Shown in pieces: positions 5,153 through 5,569 of a stretch of DNA of 5,569 nucleotides. Each line of letters begins with the position of its first letter. Within the stretch, counting starts at the first letter, position 1. Under the pieces are notes generated by a model. That model worked only from the letters and a program-made list of their open reading frames with translations. It ran no database searches and was not told the DNA's origin. The stretch spans positions 1 through 5,569 of the forward strand of contig JADFNA010000140.1 of assembly GCA_022563625.1 (NCBI GenBank). Direction: 5' to 3'. The translations under genes and the position numbers were made by a program. The stretch comes from Candidatus Zixiibacteriota bacterium. Lineage in GTDB: Bacteria > Zixibacteria > MSB-5A5 > GN15 > JACZUZ01.

Positions 5153-5569
5153 TTATTTTTCCCCTCTAAAAGGACCTCGAAGAAGCGGGGGATCTTGCCG
5201 GCGGCGCTTCTGGACGTACAGCGCTCCCAAGAAGAGGACCAGGAAGGCCGCACCCCCGCCGGCGGCGAGAAGTCGGCGGCGGGCGAGGCGCTCCTCCTCG
5301 ATCTTTTGAGCGATCAGGTCGAAAGCCCTCTGCTCTTCCTCCAGGAATGCCAACTTGGCGACGGCAAAAGCCTCTACCTCGTCGGCGATTTCGGTATATC
5401 TCCGGTAGGCATACCAATCCTTATGCGCCGCCAACACGGCTCCCTTCTCGAGGTCGACCACACCCTTGAAGAGGTAGAAGGTCCGTTCCTTCTTGGCGAG
5501 CTTCTTAAACCTCCAACGCTTATCGACCAGGACATCGATATTCTCCTGCAGCTTCCGGCGCTTCTTTTC
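5153..5569 (-). CDS. Coiled-coil protein with one C-terminal membrane segment (partial, start beyond window)
   Basis: The 138 C-terminal residues are visible; the frame is open to the right edge, so the true start lies outside. A GTG at 5461 is in frame, but clear coding continues upstream of it (basic KKRRKLQENIDVLVDKRWRFKK), so I do not use it as the start. Visible residues 1-37 are very basic. Residues about 40-98 form a charged, probably coiled-coil helix ending EEERLARRR. A hydrophobic segment, LLAAGGGAAFLVLFLGALYV (100-119), follows, then KRRRQ and a short tail. This layout suggests a tail-anchored or bitopic inner-membrane protein; charges on both flanks leave orientation open. I do not recognise a family. 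The codons are strongly GC-rich, unlike the dockerin and SDR genes. Its TAA (5155-5153) sits one base from the convergent tRNA and overlaps that tRNA's T-rich trailer. Confidence 0.75.
   Translation of the reverse strand, partial: EKKRRKLQENIDVLVDKRWRFKKLAKKERTFYLFKGVVDLEKGAVLAAHKDWYAYRRYTEIADEVEAFAVAKLAFLEEEQRAFDLIAQKIEEERLARRRLLAAGGGAAFLVLFLGALYVQKRRRQDPPLLRGPFRGEK

Noticed and set aside
5166..5417. Arg/Gly/Pro-rich minus-strand frame overlapping the partial membrane-protein gene
   Set aside because: It is a frame shadow of GC-rich coding; the other frame has a coherent coiled coil, membrane segment and basic flanks and continues to the window edge.

Overview
The window reads as a metagenome-type bacterial sequence, most likely from candidate phylum Zixibacteria or a close relative in the FCB group. 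The basis is one very characteristic secreted protein: a signal peptide, a right-handed beta-helix, about 14 thrombospondin type 3 (TSP3) calcium-binding repeats, and a C-terminal Cys-Cys linker with a two-loop dockerin-like module of the NIADVTYVIAWLF type. The assignment comes from remembered family traits, not from a search, and is moderate confidence.

Layout. Positions 50-991 (+) encode an atypical short-chain dehydrogenase/reductase related to the NDUFA9-like group. It converges on the 3' end of the dockerin gene across a 117-base spacer that holds a compact REP-like double hairpin. Positions 1109-3172 (-) are the complete 687-residue beta-helix/TSP3/dockerin gene. Upstream of it on the same strand, 72 bases away, a second copy (3245-4549) matches the TSP3-dockerin part codon for codon without a gap over 432 codons, including the stop codon. 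It stops abruptly at about 4540-4550, so it lacks the beta-helix and signal peptide. I treat it as a 5'-truncated pseudogene, or as a gene cut by a rearrangement or assembly join.

From about 4550 rightwards the character changes. There is roughly 350 bases without a convincing gene, then a good sigma70-type promoter (4905-4933, TTGAGG, 17 bases, TATAAT). A structured leader follows, which includes an exact 12-base copy of the tRNA 5' end, and then a serine tRNA with anticodon GCT (5062-5151). One base past the tRNA, on the opposite strand, lies the 3' end of a GC-rich gene for a coiled-coil protein with one C-terminal membrane segment. It runs off the right edge.

The genes do not form an obvious pathway. 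The two dockerin copies are a tandem duplication whose repeats favour recombination. The SDR gene and the tRNA/membrane-protein block appear unrelated to them. I see no defence system, CRISPR array, transposase or other clearly new system. The points most worth following up are the truncated copy with its composition boundary, the tRNA-head duplication, and the spacer hairpins.
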